Assembly: GCA_963853835.1 (NCBI GenBank)
Contig: OY970829.1
Location: forward strand, 29,227,764 to 29,291,763
Length of the DNA: 64,000 bases
Direction of reading: 5' to 3'
Source: Calendula officinalis
Taxonomy: Eukaryota > Streptophyta > Magnoliopsida > Asterales > Asteraceae
This document shows, in pieces, positions 21,001-34,500 of the stretch. The position numbers and the translations under genes were made by a program. A model generated the notes under the pieces. The model made no database searches. It was not told the origin of the DNA and saw nothing but the letters and a program-made list of their open reading frames with translations. Numbering within the stretch: position 1 is the first letter of the stretch; every line of letters starts with the position of its first letter.

Positions 21001-24000
21001 GATCCTTGAGCCTTGAGCCTTGAGCCTTGAGCCTTGAGCCTTGAGCCTTGAGCCTTGAGCCTTGAGCCTTGAGCCTGGAGCCTTGAGCCTCGAGCCTTGA
21101 GCCTCGAGCCTTGACCCTTGACCATTGACCCTTGAGCCTTGACCCTTGACCCTTGAGCCTTGAGACATGAGCCTTGACCCTTGACCCTTGACCCTTGAGT
21201 GTTGAGCCTTGAGCCTTGACCCTTGAGTTGAGCCTTTAGCCTTGAGCCTTGAGCCTTGAGCCTTGGGCCTTGAGCCATATGCCTTTTGCCTTGTGTCCTG
21301 ACCCTTGAGCCGTGACTTGAGCCTTGATCCTTGAGCATTGAGCCTTGAACCTTGAGCCTTGAGCCTTGAGCGTTGAGCCTCGAGCCTTGAGCCCGGAGCC
21401 TCGTGCCTCGAGCCTTGAGCCTTGACCCTTGAGCCTTGACCCTTGAACCTTTAGCCTTGAGCCTTGAGCCTTGAGCCTTGAGCCTTGAGACATGAGCCTT
21501 GACCCTTGACCCTTGACCCTTGAGTGTTGAGCCTTGAGCCTTGAATTTTGAGCCTTGAGCCTTGAGCCGTGACTTGAGCCTTGAGCCTTGAGCCTTGAGC
21601 CTTGAGCCTTTGTTTGTGAACCTTGAACCTTGAGCCTTAAGCCTTGAGCCTTGAGCCTTGAGCCTTGAGCCTTGAGCCTTGAGACATGAGCCTTGACCCT
21701 TGACCCTTGAGTGTTGAGCCTTGAGCCTTGACTTTTGAGCCTTGAGCCTTGAGCCGTGACTTTAGCCTTGAGCCTTAAGCCTTGAGCCTTTTTCCGTGAA
21801 TCTTGAGCCTTGAGCCTTGAGCCTTGACCCTTGAGCCTTGAGACATGAGCCTTGACCCTTGAGCCTTGAGCCTTGAGCCTTGAGCCTTGAGCCTTGAGCC
21901 TTGAGCCTTGAGCCTTGAGCCTTGAGCCTTGAGCCTTGAGCCTTTTTCCTTATACCTTGAGCCTTTTTCCTTAAACCTTGAGCCTTAAGCCTTGAGCCTT
22001 GAGCCTTGAGCCTTGAGCCTTGAGCTTTGAGCCTTGAGCCTTGAGCCTTGAACCTTGAGCCTTGAGCCTTGAGCCTTGAGCCTTGAGCCAAGAGCCTTGA
22101 GCCTTGACCCTTGACCCTTCAGCCTTGAGCCTTGAGCCTTGAGACTTGAGCCTTGAGCCTTGAGCCTTGAGCCTTGAGCCTTGAGCCTTGAGCCTTGAGC
22201 CTTGAGCCTTGAGCCTTGAGCCTTGAGCCTCGAGCCTCGGGCCTCGAGCCTCGGCCCTTGACCCTTGACCCTTTAGCCTTGAACCTTGAGCCTTGAGCCA
22301 TGAGCCTTGAGCCTTGAGCCTTTTCCTTGAACCTTGAGCCTTAAGCCTCGAGCATTAAGCCTTGAGCCTTGAGCCTTGAGCCTTGAGCCTTGAGCCTTGA
22401 GCCTTGAGCCTTGAGCCTTGAGCCTTGAGCCTTGAGCCTTGAGCCTTGAGCCATTTGCCTTGAGTCCTGACCCTTGAGCCGTGACTTGAGCCTTTACCCT
22501 TGACCCTTTAGCCTTGAACCTTGAGCCTTGAGCCTTGAGCCTTGAACCTTGAGCCTTGAGCCTTGAGCCTTGAGCGTTGAGCATTGAGCCTTGAGCCTTG
22601 AGCCTTGAGCCTTGAGCCTTGAGCCTTGAGCCTTGAGCCTTGAGCCTTGAGCCTTGAGCCTTGAGCCTGGAGCCTTGAGCCTTGAGCCTGGAGCCTTGAT
22701 CCTTGAGCCTCGAGCCTTGAGCCTTGACCCTTGAGCCTTGAGCCTTGAGACATGAGCCTTGACCATTGACCCTTGACCCTTGACCCTTGAGTGTTGAGCC
22801 TTGAGCCTTGAGCCTTGAGCCTTGAGCCTTGAGCCTTGAGCCTTGAGCCTTGAACCTTGAGCCTTGAGCCTTGAGCCTTAAGCCTTGAGCCTTGAGCCTT
22901 GAGCCTAGAGCCTGGAGCCTGGAGCCTTGAGCCTCGAGCCCTGAGCCTTGAGCCTTGAGTCTTGAGCCTTGAGCCTTGAGCCTTGAGACTTGAGCCTTTT
23001 GCCTTGAGTCCTGACCCTTGAGCCGTGACTTGAGCCTTGATCCATGATCCTTGAGCCTTGAGCCTTGAACCTTGAACCTTGAGCCTTGAGCCTTGAACCT
23101 TGTGCCTTGAGCATTATGCCTTTTGCCTTGAACCTGGAGCCTTGAGCCTTAAGCCTTGAGCCTTGAACCTTGAACCTTGAACGTTGAGCCTTGGGCCTTG
23201 AGCCTTGAGCCCTGAGACTTGACCCTGGAGCTTCGATCCCTGAGCATTGAGCCTTGAGCCTTGAGCCTTGAGCCTTGAGCCTTGAGCCTTGAGCTTTGAG
23301 CCTTGAGCCTTGAGCCTTGAGCCTTGAGTCATGATCCTTGAGCCTTGAGCCTTGAGCCTTGAGCCTTGAGCCTTGAGCCTGGAGCCTTGAGCCTCGAGCC
23401 TTGAGCCTCGAGCCTTGACCCTTGACCATTGACCCTTGAGCCTTGACCCTTGACCCTTGAGCCTTGAGACATAAGCCTTGACCCTTGACCCTTGACCCTT
23501 GAGTGTTGAGCCTTGAGCCTTGACCCTTGAGTTGAGCCTTTAGCCTTGAGCCTTGAGCCTTGGGCCTTGAGCCATATGCCTTTTGCCTTGTGTCCTGACC
23601 CTTGAGCCGTGACTTGAGCCTTGATCCTTGAGCAATGAGCCTTGAACCTTGAGCCTTGAGCCTTGAGCGTTGAGCCTCGAGCCTTGAGCCCGGAGCCTCG
23701 AGCCTCGAGCCTTGAGCCTTGACCCTTGAGCCTTGACCCTTGAACCTTTAGCCTTGAGCCTTGAGCCTTGAGCCTTGAGCCTTGAGCCTTGAGACATGAG
23801 CCTTGACCCTTGACCCTTGACCCTTGAGTGTTGAGCCTTGAGCCTTGAATTTTGAGCCTTGAGCCTTGAGCCGTGACTTGAGCCTTGAGCCTTGAGCCTT
23901 GAGCCTTTGTTTGTGAACCTTGAACCTTGAGCCTTAAGCCTTGAGCCTTGAGCCTTGAGCCTTGAGCCTTGAGCCTTGAGCCTTGAGACATGAGCCTTGA

Positions 24001-27000
24001 CCCTTGACCCTTGAGTGTTGAGCCTTGAGCCTTGACTTTTGAGCCTTGAGCCTTGAGCCGTGACTTTAGCCTTGAGCCTTGAGCCTTGAGCCTTAAGCCT
24101 TGAGCCTTTTTCCGTGAATCTTGAGCCTTGAGCCTTGAGCCTTGAGCCTTGACCCTTGAGCCTTGAGACATGAGCCTTGACCCTTGAGCCTTGAGCATTG
24201 AGCCTTGAGCCTTGAGCCTTGAGCCTTGAGCCTTGAGCCTTGAGCCTTGAGCCTTGAGCCTTGAGCCTTTTTCCTTAAACCTTGAGCCTTGAGCCTTGAG
24301 CCTTGAGCCTTGAGCTTTGAGCCTTGAGCCTTGAACCTTGAGCCTTGAGCCTTGAGCCTTGAGCCAAGACCCTTGAGCCTTGACCCTTGACCCTTCAGCC
24401 TTGAGCCTTGAGCCTTGAGACTTGAGCCTTGAGCCTTGAGCCTTGAGCCTTGAGCCTTGAGCCTTGAGCCTTGAGCCTTGAGCCTTGAGCCTTGAGCCTT
24501 GAGCCTTGAGCCTCGAGCCTCGGGCCTCGAGCCTCGGCCCTTGACCCTTGACCCTTTAGCCTTGAACCTTGAGCCTTGAGCCATGAGCCTTGAGCCTTGA
24601 GCCTTTTCCTTGAACCTTGAGCCTTAAGCCTCGAGCATTAAGCCTTGAGCCTTGAGCCTTGAGCCTTGAGCCTTGAGCCTTGAGCCTTGAGCCTTGAGCC
24701 TTGAGCCTTGAGCCTTGAGCCTTGAGCCTTAAGCCATTTGCCTTGAGTCCTGACCCTTGAGCCGTGACTTGAGCCTTTACCCTTGACCCTTTAGCCTTGA
24801 ACCTTGAGCCTTGAGCCTTGAGCCTTGAGCGTTGAGCCTTGAGCGTTGAGCATTGAGCCTTGAGCCTTGAGCCTTGAGCCTTGAGCCTTGAGCCTTGAGC
24901 CTTGAGCCTTGAGCCTGGAGCCTTGAGCCTGGAGCCTTGATCCTTGAGCCTCGAGCCTTGAGCCTTGACCCTTGAGCCTTGAGCCTTGAGACATGAGCCT
25001 TGACCATTGACCCTTGACCCTTGACCCTTGAGTGTTGAGCCTTGAGCCTTGAGCCTTGAGCCTTGAGCCTTGAGCCTTGAGCCTTGAGCCTTGAGCCTTG
25101 AGCCTTTTTCCTTGAACCTTGAACCTTGAGCCTTGAGCCTTAAGCCTTTGTCCTTGAGCCTTGAGGCTCGAGCACTGTGAGCCTTGATCCAAGAGCCTTG
25201 AGCCTTGAGCCTTGAGCCTTGACCCTTGAGCCTTGAGCCTTGAGCCTTGAGCCTTGAGAGTTGAGCCTCGAGCCTTGAGCCTTGAGCCTTGAGCCTTGAG
25301 CCTTGAGCCTTGAGCCTTGAGCCTTGAGCCTTGAGCCTTGAGCCTTGAGCCTGGAGCCTTGAGCCTTGAGCCTTGAGCCTTGAGCCTTGAGCCTCGAGGC
25401 TCGAGCCTCAGGCCTCGAGCCTCGAGCATCGAGCCTTGACCCTTGACCCTTTACCCTTGACCCTTTAGCCTTGAGCCTTGAACCTTGAGCCTTGAGCCTT
25501 GAGCCTTTTTCCTTGAACCTGGAGCCTTGAGCCTTGAGCCTTGAGACTTGAGCCTTGAGCTTTGAGCCTTGAGCCTTGAGCCTTGAGCCTTGAGCCTCTA
25601 GCTTTGAGCCTTAAGCCTTTTGCCTTGAGTCCTGACCCTTGAGCCGTGACTTGAGCCTTGAGCCTTGAACCTTGAGCCTTGAGCCTTGAGCCTTGAGCCT
25701 GGAGCCTTGAGCCTTGATCCTTGAGCCTTGAGCCTTGAGCCTCGAGCCCTGAGCCTTGAGCCTTGAGGCTTGAGCCTTGAGCCTTGAACCTTGAGACTTG
25801 AGCCTTTTGCCTTGAGTCCTGACCCTTGAGCCGTGACTTGAGCCTTGATCCATGATCCTTGAGCCTTGAGCCTTGAACCTTGAACCTTGAGCCTTGAGCC
25901 TTGAACCTTGTGCCTTGAGCATTTTTCCTTTTGCCTTGAACCTGGAGCCTTGAGCCTTAAGCCTTGAGCCTTGAACCTTGAACCTTGAACGTTGAGCCTT
26001 GGGCATTGAGCCTTGAGCCCTGAGACTTGACCCTGGAGCTTCGATCCCTGAGCATTGAGCCTTGAGCCTTGAGCCTTGAGCCTTGAGCCTTGAGCTTTGA
26101 GCCTTGAGCCTTGAGCCTTGAGCCTTGAGTCATGATCCTTGAGCCTTGAGCCTGAGCCTTGAGCCTTGAGCCTTGAGCCTTGAGCCTTGAACCTTGAGCC
26201 TTGAGCCTTGAGCCTTGAGCCTTGAGCCTTGAGCCTGGAGCCTTGAGCCTCGAGCCTTGAGCCTCGAGCCTTGACCCTTGACCATTGACCCTTGAGCCTT
26301 GACCCTTGACCCTTCAGCCTTGAGACATGAGCCTTGACCCTTGACCCTTGAGTGTTGAGCCTTGAGCCTTGACTTCTGAGCCTTGACCCTTGAGTTGAGC
26401 CTTGAGCCTTGAGCCTTGAGCCTTGAGCCTTGAGCCTTGAGCCTTGAGCCATATGCCTTTTGCCTTGTGTCCTGACCCTTGAGCCGTGACTTGAGCCTTG
26501 ATCCTTGAGCATTGAGCCTTGAACCTTGAGCCTTGAGCCTTGAGCGTTGAGCCTTGAGCCTTGAGCCCCGAGCCTTGAGCCTTGACCCTTGAGCCTTGAC
26601 CCTTGAACCTTTAGCCTTGAGCCTTGAGCCTTGAGCCTTGAGTCTTGAGCCTTGAGCCTTGAGACATGAGCCTTGACCCTTGACCCTTGACCCTTGAGTG
26701 TTGAGCCTTGAGCCTTGAATTTTGAGCCTCGAGCCTTGAGCCGTGACTTGAGCCTTGAGCCTTGAGCCTTGAGCCTTGAGCCTTGAGCCTTTTTTCGTGA
26801 ACCTTGAACCTTAAGCCTTAAGCCTTGAGCCTTGAGCCTTGAGCCTTGAGCCTTAAGCCTTGAGACATGAGCCTTGACCCTTGACCCTTGAGTGTTGAGC
26901 CTTGAGCCTGGAATTTTGAGCCTTGAGCCTTGAGCCGTGACTTTAGCCTTGAGCCTTGAGCCTTGAGCCTTGAGCCTTGAGCCTTTAGCCTTGAGCCTTT

Positions 27001-27509
27001 TTCCGTGAACCTTGAGCCTTGAGCCTTGAGCCTTGAGCCTTGACCCTTGAGCCTTGAGACATGAGCCTTGACCCTTGAGCCTTGAGCCTTGAGCCTTGAG
27101 CCTTGAGCCTTGAGCCTTGAGCCTTTTTCCTTAAACCTTGAGCCTTAAGCCTTGAGCCTTGAGCCTTGAGCTTTGAGCCTTGAGCCTTGAGCCTTGAACC
27201 TTGAACCTTGAGCCTTGAGCCTCGAGCCAAGAGCCTTGACCCTTGACCCTTGACCCTTGAGCCTTGAGCCTTGAGCCTTGAGCCTTGAGCCTTGAGCCTT
27301 GAGCCTTGAGCCTTGAGCCTTGAGCCTCGAGCCTCGGGCCTCGAGCCTCGGCCCTTGACCCTTGACCCTTTAGCCTTGAACCTTGAGCCTTGAGCCATGA
27401 GCCTTGAGCCTTGAGCCTTTTCCTTGAACCTTGAGCCTTAAGCCTCGAGCATTAAGCCTTGAGCCTTGAGCCTTGAGCCTTGAGCCTTGAGCCTTAAGCC
27501 ATTTGCCTT

Positions 27510-30349
27510 GAGTCCTGACCCTTGAGCCGTGACTTGAGCCTTTACCCTTGACCCTTTAGCCTTGAACCTTGAGCCTTGAGCCTTGAGCCTTGAGCCTTGA
27601 GCGTTGAGCATTGAGCCTTGATCCAAGAGCCTTGAGCCTTGACCCTTGAGCCTTGAGCCTTGAGCCTTGAGCCTTGAGCCTTGAGCCTTGAGCCTTGAGC
27701 CTTGAGCCTTGAGCCTGGAGCCTTGAGCCTTGAGCCTGGAGCCTTGATCCTTGAGCCTCAAGCCTTGAGCCTTGAGCCTTGAGCCTTGAGCGTTGACCCT
27801 TGAGCCTTGAGCCTTGAGCCCGGAGCCTCGAGCCTCGAGCCTTGACCCTTGACCCTTGACCCTTGAACCTTTAGCCTTGAGCCTTGAGCCTTGAGCCTTG
27901 AGCCTTTTTCCTTGAACCTTGAACCTTGAGCCTTGAGCCTTAAGCTTTTTGTCCTTGAGCCTTGAGCCTTGAGCCTTGAACCTTGAGCCTTGAGCCTTGA
28001 GCCTTGAGCCTGGAGCCTTGAGCCTTGAGCCTTGAGCCTTGAGCCTCGATCCTCGAGCCTCGGGCCTCGAGCCTCGAGCATCGAGCCTTGACCCTTGACC
28101 CTTTACCCTTGACCCTTTAGCCTTGAGCCTTGAGCCTTGAGCCTTGAGCCTTGAGCCTTGAGCCTTGAGCCTTGAGCCTCTAGCTTTGAGCCTTAAGCCT
28201 TTTTCCTTGAGTCCTGACCCTTGAGCCGTGACTTGAGCCTTGAGCCTTGAACCTTGAGCCTTGAGCCTTGAGCCTTGAGCCTTGAGCCTTGAGCCTTGAG
28301 CCTGGAGCCTTGAGCCTCGAGCCTCGAGCCCTGAGCCTTGAGCCTTGAGTCTTGAGCCTTGAGCCTTGAGCCTTAAGCCTTGAGCCTTTTTCCGTGAACC
28401 TTGAGCCTTGAGCCTTGAGCCTTGAGCCTTGACCCTTGAGCCTTGAGACATGAGCCTTGACCCTTGAGCCTTGAGCCTTGAGCCTTGAGCCTTGAGCCTT
28501 GAGCCTTGAGCCTTGAGCCTTTTTCCTTAAACCTTGAGCCTTAAGCCTTGAGCCTTGAGCCTTGAGCTTTGAGCCTTGAGCCTTGAGCCTTGAACCTTGA
28601 GCCTTGAGCCTTGAGCCTTGAGCCAAGAGCCTTGAGCCTTGACCCTTGACCCTTCAGCCTTGAGCCTTGAGACTTGAGCCTTGAGCCTTGAGCCTTGAGC
28701 CTTGAGCCTTGAGCCTTGAGCCTTGAGCCTTGAGCCTTGAGCCTCGAGCCTCGAGCCTCGGCCCTTGACCCTTGACCCTTGACCCTTTAGCCTTGAACCT
28801 TGAGCCTTGAGCCATGAGCCTTGAGCCTTGAGCCTTTTCCTTGAACCTTGAGCCTTAAGCCTCGAGCATTAAGCCTTGAGCCTTGAGCCTTGAGCCTTGA
28901 GCCTTGAGCCTTAAGCCATTTGCCTTGAGTCCTGACCCTTGAGCCGTGACTTGAGCCTTTACCATTGACCCTTTAGCCTTGAACCTTGAGCCTTGACCGT
29001 TGAGCATTGAGCCTTGATCCTTGAGCCTTGAGCCTTGAGCCTTTTTCCTTGAACCTTGAGCCTTAAGCCTTGAGCCTTGAGCCCTGAGCCTTGAGGCTTG
29101 AGCCTTGAGCCTTAAGCCTTGAGCCTTTTGACTTGAGTCGTGACCCTTGATCCATGACTTGAGCCTTGATCCTTGATCCTTGAGCCTTGAACCTTGAGCC
29201 TTGAGCCTTGAGCCTTGAGCCTTGAGCCTTGAGCCTTGAGCCTTGAGCCTTGAGCCTTGAGCCTTGAGCCTTGAGCCTTGAGCCTTGAGCCTTGAGCCTT
29301 GAGCCTTGAGCCTTGAGCCTTGAGCCTTGAGCCTTGAGCCTTGAGCCTTGAGCCTTGAGCATTGAGCCTTGAGCCTTTTTTCCTTAAACCTTGAGCCTTG
29401 AGCCTTGAGCCTTGAGCCTTGAGCTTTGAGCCTTGAGCCTTGAGCCTTGAGCCTTGAGCCTTGAGCCTTGAGCCTTGAGCCCGGAGCCTCGAACCTCGAG
29501 CCTTGAGCCTTGACCCTTGAGCCTTGACCCTTGAACCTTTAGCCTTGAGCCTTGAGCCTTGAGCCTTGAGCCTTGAGCCTTGAGCCTTGAGCCTTGAGCC
29601 TTGAGCCTTGAGACATGAGCCTTGACCCTTGACCCTTGAGTGTTGAGCCTTGAGCCTTGAATTTTGAGCCTTGAGCCTTGAGCCTTGAGACATGACCCTT
29701 GACCCTTGAGTGTTGAGCCTTGAGCCTTGACTTTTGAGCCTTGAGCCTTGACCCGTGACTTTAGCCTTGAGCCTTGAGCCTTGAGCCTTGAGCCTTAAGC
29801 CTTGAGCCTTTTTCCGTGAACCTTGAGCCTTGAGCCTTGAGCCTTGAGCCTTGACCCTTGAGCCTTGAGACATGAGCCTTGACCCTTGAGCCTTGAGTCT
29901 TGAGCCTTGACCCTTGAGCCTTGAGCCTTGAGCCTTGAGCCTTGAGCCTTGAGCCTTGAGCCTTGAGCCTTTTTCCTTAAACCTTGAGCCTTAAGCCTTG
30001 AGCCTTGAGCCTTGAGCTTTGAGCCTTGAGCCTTGAGCCTTGAACCTTGAGCCTTGAGCCTTGAGCCAAGTGCCTTGAGCCTTGACCCTTGACCCTTCAG
30101 CCTTGAGCCTTGAGCCTTGAGACTTGAGCCTTGAGCCTTGAGCCTTGAGCCTTGAGCCTTGATCCTTGAGCCTCGAGCCTCGGGCCTCGAGCCTCGGCCC
30201 TTGACCCTTGACCCTTTAGCCTTGAACCTTGAGCCTTGAGCCATGAGCCTTGAGCCTTGAGCCTTTTCCTTGAACCTTGAGCCTTAAGCCTCGAGCATTA
30301 AGCCTTGAGCCTTGAGCCTTGAGCCTTGAGCCTTAAGCCATTTGCCTTG
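27510..30349. repeat. higher-order repeat of about 1.42 kb in array 2
   Basis: Marker GAGTCCTGAC preceded by CCATTTGCCTT occurs at 27510, 28927 and 30349, spacings 1417 and 1422. The same marker at 22462 and 24745 is 2283 apart, so the middle of the array uses other unit lengths. A further local duplication of 676 bases is seen between 31277 and 31953. Confidence 0.8.
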
Positions 30350-32530
30350 AGTCCTGACCCTTGATCCGTGACTTGAGCCTTTACCCTTGACCCTTTAGCC
30401 TTGAACCTTGAGCCTTGAGCCTTGAGCCTTGAGCGTTGAGCATTGAGCCTTGATCCTTGTGCCTTGAGCCTTGAGCCTTTTTCCTTGAACCTTGAGCCTT
30501 AAGCCTTGAGCCTTGAGCTTTGAGCCTTGAGCCCTGAGCCTTGAGGCTTGAGCCTTGAGGCTTGAGCCTTGAGCCTTGAGCCTTGAGCCTTTTGACTTGA
30601 GTCGTGACCCTTGATCCATGACTTGAGCCTTGATCCTTTATCCTTGAGCCTTGAACCTTGAGCCTTGAGCCTTGAGCCTTGAGCCTTGAGCCTTGAGCCT
30701 TGAGCCTTGAGCCTTGAGCCTTGAGCCTTGAGCCTTGAGCCTTGAGCCTTGAGCCTTGAGCCTTGAGCCTTGAGCCTTGAGCCTTGAGCCTTGAGCCTTG
30801 AGCCTTGAGCCTTGAGCATTGAGCCTTGAGCCTTTTTTCCTTAAACCTTGAGCCTTAAGCCTTGAGCCTTGAGCCTTGAGCTTTGAGGCTTAAGCCTTGA
30901 GCCTTGAGCCTTGAGCCTTGAGCCAAGAGCCTTGAGCCTTGACCCTTGACCCTTAACCCTTGAGCCTTAAGCCTTGACCCTTGAGCCTTGAGACTTGAGC
31001 CTTGAGCCTTGAGCCTTGAGCCTTGAGCCTTGAGCCTGGAGCCTCGAGCCTCGAGTCTCAAGCCACGAGCCTCGAGCCGCGGGCCTCGAGCCTTGTCCCT
31101 TGGCCCTTGACCCTTTAGCCTTGAACCTTGAGCCTTGAGCCATGAGCCTTGAGCCTTTTCCTTGAACCTTGAGCCTTAAGCCTGGAGCCTTGAGCCTTGA
31201 GCCTTGAGCCTTGACCCTGGAGCCTTGAGCCTCGAGCCCCGAGCCTTGAGCCTTGAGACTTGAGCCTTTTGCCTTGAGTCCTTACCCTTGAGCCGTGACT
31301 TGAGCCTTGATCAATGATCCTTGAGCCTTTAGCCTTGAGCCTTGAACCTTGAGCCTTGAGCCTTGAACCTTGATCCTTGAGCATTTTGCCTTTTGCCTTG
31401 AACCTTGAGCCTTGATCCTTAAGCCTTGAGTCTTGAACCTTGAACCTTGAACGTTGAGCCTTGAGCCATGAGCCTTGAGCCCTGAGACTTGACGCTGGAG
31501 CTCCGAGCCCTGAGCGTTGAGCGTTGAGCCTTGAGCCTTGACCCTTGACCCTTGAGCCTTAAGCCTTGACCCCTGAGCCTTGAGACTTGAGCCTTGAGCC
31601 TTGAGCCTGGAGACTGGAGCCTCGAGACCTCGAGCCTCGAGCCTCGGGCCTCGAGCCTTGTCCCTTGGCCCTTGATCCTTGACCCTTTAGCCTTGAACCT
31701 TGAGCCTTGAGCCATGAGCCTTGAGCCTTTTCCTTGAACCATGAGCCTTAAGCCTGGAGCCTTGAGCCTTGAGCCTTGAGCCTTGAGCCTTGAGCCTTGA
31801 GCCTTGAGCCTTGAGCCTTGAGCCTTGAGCCTTGAGCCTTGAGCCTTGAGCCTTGACCCTGGAGCCTTGAGCCTCGAGCCCTGATCCTTGAGCCCTGAGC
31901 CTTGAGCCTTGAGCCTTGAGCCTTGAGCCTTGAGCCTTGAGACTTGAGCCTTTTGCCTTGAGTCCTTACCCTTGAGCCGTGACTTGAGCCTTGATCAATG
32001 ATCCTTGAGCCTTTAGCCCTGAGCCTTGAACCTTGAGCCTTGAGCCTTGAACCTTGATCCTTGAGCATTTTGCCTTTTGCCTTGAACCTGGAGCCTTGAG
32101 CCTTAAGCCTTGAGTCTTGAACCTTGAACCTTGAACGTTGAGCCTTGAGCCTTGAGCCTTGAGCCCTGAGACTTGACCCTGGAGCTCCGAGCCCTGAGCG
32201 TTGAGCCTTGAGCGTTGAGCCTTGAGCCTTGAGCCTTGAGCCTTGAGCCTTGAGCCTTGAACCTTGAGCCTTGAGCCTTGAGCCTTGAGCCTTAAGCCTT
32301 GAGCCTTGTGCCTTGAGCCTTGAGCCTTGAGCCTTGAGCCTTGAGCCTCGAGTCTTAAGCCTTGAGCCTTGACCCTTGACCCTTGAGCCTTGAGCCTTGA
32401 CCCTTGACCCTTGACCCTTGAGCCTTGAGACATGAGCCTTGACCCTTGACCCTTGAGTGTTGAGCCTTGAGCCTTGCTTTTGAGCCTTGACCCTTGAGTA
32501 GTGACTTGAGCCTTGAGCCTTGAGCCTTGA

Positions 32531-34007
32531 ACTAAACTTAAAGTCTTAAACTAAACTTAAACCTTATTACAATCTCAATCCTTTAAAATGCGTGACTAGT
32601 GAATTCAAGAATTCTACAAAACACCTTTTTTAAATCTTAAGAACCTTTTTCTTTAAAACTTATAGTTTCAAAAGGTTTGCGTGATTTTATATGTATACCT
32701 AAACGAGGTGTACAAGACGTTTTACTAGGTTTTGTGAAAAACCTTTTTTTCTATAAAACTTGCTCGTTTTATTTTTCTTTGAAAAACACGAACCTTATGT
32801 TAAACTTTAAAATGTGAATTTTAATCCCTTCATGATTCATAAACTTGAATTATAATCCTAGTTTAACACACCTTGTTTTTCACTTGTTTAATGATAAAAT
32901 TAAACACTTATTTTAACTTCATTAAATTCACCAAAACTATGTCCTAACGACATCTTTATAAACTTTGTGATTTTCTTGTGTAGCTCCCACTAACTCCAAC
33001 AACCATGATGGAACTTGAGTAAACACAATCACCGGTCTATCCTTGGTGAAACTAATAAACTTATTATATAAAGACTATATATAATAATTCTTAGTTTGTT
33101 TAAACCTTTCTTACATTTAACTTGAACTAGTTAAATATAGGTTCTTAAATTTCCTATGTTATTTTACCCTTGATCATTAATCTAGTATTTTACGTAACTC
33201 GTAATATACTTGTATAAATAACTAGTTATAATTACTTACAACTTTATAGAATCTAATTATAATATTTATAACTTTTGTATCATTTAATTATAATATAACT
33301 TCGTTTGTACAATTTCTAGTTGTTTACAACTTTGTACATTTTAGTTCAAATTATAACTTAATACAAATTTCTAGTTACTTAATATTATAACTATGATCAA
33401 AATAACATTTAATTTAATTGTTCCATTTAATCTTGTATTATATATATACATAATTTATGTCTTTAAAAACTTATAACCTTCTTAGTAAGAATACTACACC
33501 TAATTTGTACATTTGTATTTTAACTTATACTAATTAAAAATACGTACAAACTATTTTATCTTTTAAAATCACTCTTAAATAATTTGGAAAAATCCGAAAA
33601 TTATATATAATAATATAAATACATCTTGTTAATTTTAAGACTTTAAAATTAACCCTTCTCTTTTATCCTTAATTAAATTTAATTAATTAAACCCTTATCT
33701 TGTTATTGATCAATTAAAACCTAGTTTTAATTTTCTTGATCAATAACATCTCTTAGTTATAGATTAATCCTAATCAATCCTATTCAAACAATTATTAAAC
33801 TTTATTTAAATTCTAGGATAGATTATAACTTTAATGGATTTATTTAAACTTATTTAATTTAAATCTTCTAAACAAAAACTTTGTCTAGATTCTAGATTTA
33901 AAGGACTAGTTTTAACAAATCTACTAAAACAATAATTAAACCTATTAAACATGAACTTGTTTAATTATACTAGGTTTTAGATTATGTTCTTCATTAATCC
34001 TATTAAC
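32531..34007 (-). mobile_element. AT-rich non-coding leader of L
   Basis: About 1.5 kb of AT-rich sequence with TAATTA/TTTAAT-type low complexity. No open frame of note, no recognisable domain, no RNA gene. It is assigned to L because it is continuous with the tandem repeats and primer-binding site that follow. Confidence 0.6.
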
Positions 34008-34500
34008 CAATTAAACTAAACTAGTTTAATGTTCTTGGTCCTAGGGTTCTTTAGGGTTTCGAATTCTTTAAGCCTAAGAAACTTTTCCACCAATTAAACT
34101 AAACTAGTTTAACATACTTGGTGTCCAAGTTTCCTCCTAGATTTCGAAAATCTAAAGGATTGGGAAAGAATCCTTTTGACCAATTAAACTTAACTAGTTT
34201 AACATACTTGGTCCTAGGGTTCTTCCATAATTTCGAAAACTTATAGGGCAAGAATCCTTTTGATCAATTAAACTAGACTAGTTTAATGTTCTTGATCCTA
34301 GGGTTCTTTTCTACATATCTCGAAAATTCTATGGTTTGGGAAAGAAGCCTTTTGACAAATTAAACTAAACTAGTTTAATGTTCTTGGTCCTAGGGTTCTT
34401 TCTAGATTATCGAAAAACACTAGGGTTTAGAATCCTTATGACCAATTAAACTAAACTGTTTAACATTCTTGGTCTAGGGTTCTTTACCCTCATTCGAAAT
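34008..34500. repeat. six diverged tandem units of about 85 bp in L leader
   Basis: Units begin ACCAATTAAACTAAACTAG near 34010, 34090, 34179, 34262, 34354 and 34440. Each carries a palindrome-like ATTAAACTA..TAGTTTAAT, then TTCTTGGTCCTAGGGTTCTT and a TTCGAAA block. Spacings are 80-92 bp. They differ enough to be old. They lie just before the primer-binding site in the leader of the element. Confidence 0.88.

Larger units (their letters stand above)
17204..32530. repeat. heptanucleotide satellite array 2 (CCTTGAG)n
   Basis: 15.3 kb of the same 7-bp satellite as array 1. It shares composite marker blocks such as GAGTCCTGACCCTTGAGCCG, so both arrays have one origin. It begins exactly at the G3 LTR end and stops at 32530 against the truncated L leader. 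All long minus-strand frames inside are the same heptapeptide artefact. Confidence 0.97.

Noticed and set aside
17063..32433. Same heptapeptide frames in array 2, up to 337 codons
   Set aside because: Same artefact as in array 1. The 17063-17641 frame even runs from the satellite into the G3 LTR.
1..32530. Heptamer arrays as true telomeric repeats
   Set aside because: The dominant unit CCTTGAG is not CCCTAAA or any telomere repeat I know, and the arrays are interrupted and organised in higher-order units. Kept only as a weak ancestry idea.
1..32530. CRISPR array
   Set aside because: Units are contiguous 7-mers without spacers, and the context is plant retrotransposons.
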